A stretch of DNA of 64,000 nt, taken from the NCBI RefSeq assembly GCF_001870435.1, contig NZ_MDDR01000039.1, positions 124,001 through 188,000 of the forward strand, given 5' to 3'. The position numbers were made by a program, and so were the translations under genes. Of the stretch, positions 63,511-64,000 are shown in pieces. Within the stretch, counting starts at the first letter, position 1, and every line of letters starts with the position of its first letter. The notes under the pieces are model-generated. The model saw only the letters and a list, made by a program, of their open reading frames with translations. It was not told the DNA's origin and searched no databases. The DNA comes from Pseudomonas costantinii. GTDB taxonomy: Bacteria > Pseudomonadota > Gammaproteobacteria > Pseudomonadales > Pseudomonadaceae.

Positions 63511-64000
63511 ACAAACCGCTCGATCAGCCACCTCGCGGCGGGGCCCGGTGGCACGTCCGTGCGGTAGATGACACCGAACGTATACTTTCCGCTTTTGTAT
63601 TCCGGGATATTCAGTTGCACCAGCCGACCGCTGTCCAGGTCTTCCTGGACCATCGGCGTGGGCATGTTTCCCCAGCCGATACCTTCACGCAGCAACATAT
63701 GTTTGGCGCCCAGGTCCGCGAGGCGCCAGGTGCGGTTGCTGAGGACGGCAAACTCCTTGTCCTTGGTCAGTTGCGAGCGATCGGAGAGTACCAACTGAGT
63801 GAGCTCGCGACCGGCGCCCGGCGCATTCAAGCCGCTTAAGGCCAGTGGATGGTTGGGCGCGGCCACCGGGATCAATTCGACACTGCCCACACCGATCCTT
63901 TCGATCCCGTCGATACCCTCATCCATTGGCCCACTCACCCCCACGACGGCCCCGCCGCTGACCACCCGCTCAGTCACGGCGCCGAGCGCTTCCATGTGCA
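63474..64000 (-). CDS. LysR-family regulator, C-terminal part (runs off the window)
   Basis: About 175 residues of the ligand-binding domain are visible (RELTQLVLSDRSQL, REGIGWGNMPTPMVQEDL). The DNA-binding part lies beyond base 64000. Confidence 0.88.
   Translation of the reverse strand, partial: HMEALGAVTERVVSGGAVVGVSGPMDEGIDGIERIGVGSVELIPVAAPNHPLALSGLNAPGAGRELTQLVLSDRSQLTKDKEFAVLSNRTWRLADLGAKHMLLREGIGWGNMPTPMVQEDLDSGRLVQLNIPEYKSGKYTFGVIYRTDVPPGPAARWLIERFVQQASSEDMAGS

Overview
The window looks like chromosome of a fluorescent-group Pseudomonas. It is GC-rich (roughly 60%), has Pseudomonas-type REP repeats, a five-site tRNA-Glu/tRNA-Ala neighbourhood next to gltX, and many typical pseudomonad genes (uvrB beside an aromatic aminotransferase, PtrR/Sad pair, gudP/gudD, DUF6124 protein, DUF2986 protein). 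No species can be fixed from the sequence alone.

Layout. 1-2457 is the 3' part of a PAS-GGDEF-EAL protein. 2470-6246 is a three-gene minus-strand operon behind a near-consensus HrpL box; it encodes candidate type III-secreted proteins, two of them with a shared Cys/His domain. 6600-9520 holds dusC, a thioesterase, a hydrolase and a TetR gene. 9702-10211 is a tandemly duplicated tRNA-Glu/tRNA-Ala unit with a strong sigma70 promoter, followed by gltX. 12025-14611 is an EmrAB-type efflux pair; then uvrB, tyrB, a LysR/Sad divergent pair, lipoproteins, and a cobalamin riboswitch in front of a BtuFCD-like ABC importer (23390-26459). 26460-27278 has REP elements and an orphan gene; chrA and a nucleotidyltransferase follow.

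29136-33430 is an accessory stretch. It has a structured leader in front of a DUF6124 gene with two alternative pairing partners for one arm (one covers the ribosome binding site), a secreted 11-residue-repeat protein, a gene interrupted by an in-frame TGA, an inverted repeat of transposon/REP type, and an AT-rich gene joining an 11-residue repeat domain to a HEPN/DUF4145-like C-terminus (a possible defence gene).

33430-46000 is mixed: a BPL_N-like protein, a VOC protein, a broken LysE gene, a periplasmic protein, a PD-(D/E)XK nuclease coupled to a Sel1/TonB-like lipoprotein, solA, a GST, a chemoreceptor, an unusual P-loop kinase-HEAT fusion, kptA (RNA 2'-phosphotransferase) and a DUF3144 gene. 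46050-46881 contains a short HisRS-like gene with a frameshift, preceded by a complete histidine attenuator: a leader peptide with four consecutive His codons, an antiterminator option and a terminator. 46911-53170 carries trmK, the glucarate locus (GntR regulator, gudP, gudD), a DHH phosphoesterase and a HigBA-like toxin-antitoxin pair. 53171-64000 holds a second copy of the DUF6124 leader 5' part, ASCH, msrA, a Sel1 protein, a hydrolase, an LMW-PTP-like protein, a kinase fragment, a DeoR regulator divergent from a NudK fusion, a MocR regulator, panB, a DUF2986 gene and a LysR gene that runs off the end.

Best candidates for something undescribed: the alternative-pairing leader at 29378-29579, the His attenuator plus mini-HisRS at 46087-46881, the HrpL-box operon at 2470-6374, and the repeat/HEPN-like gene at 31695-33290.
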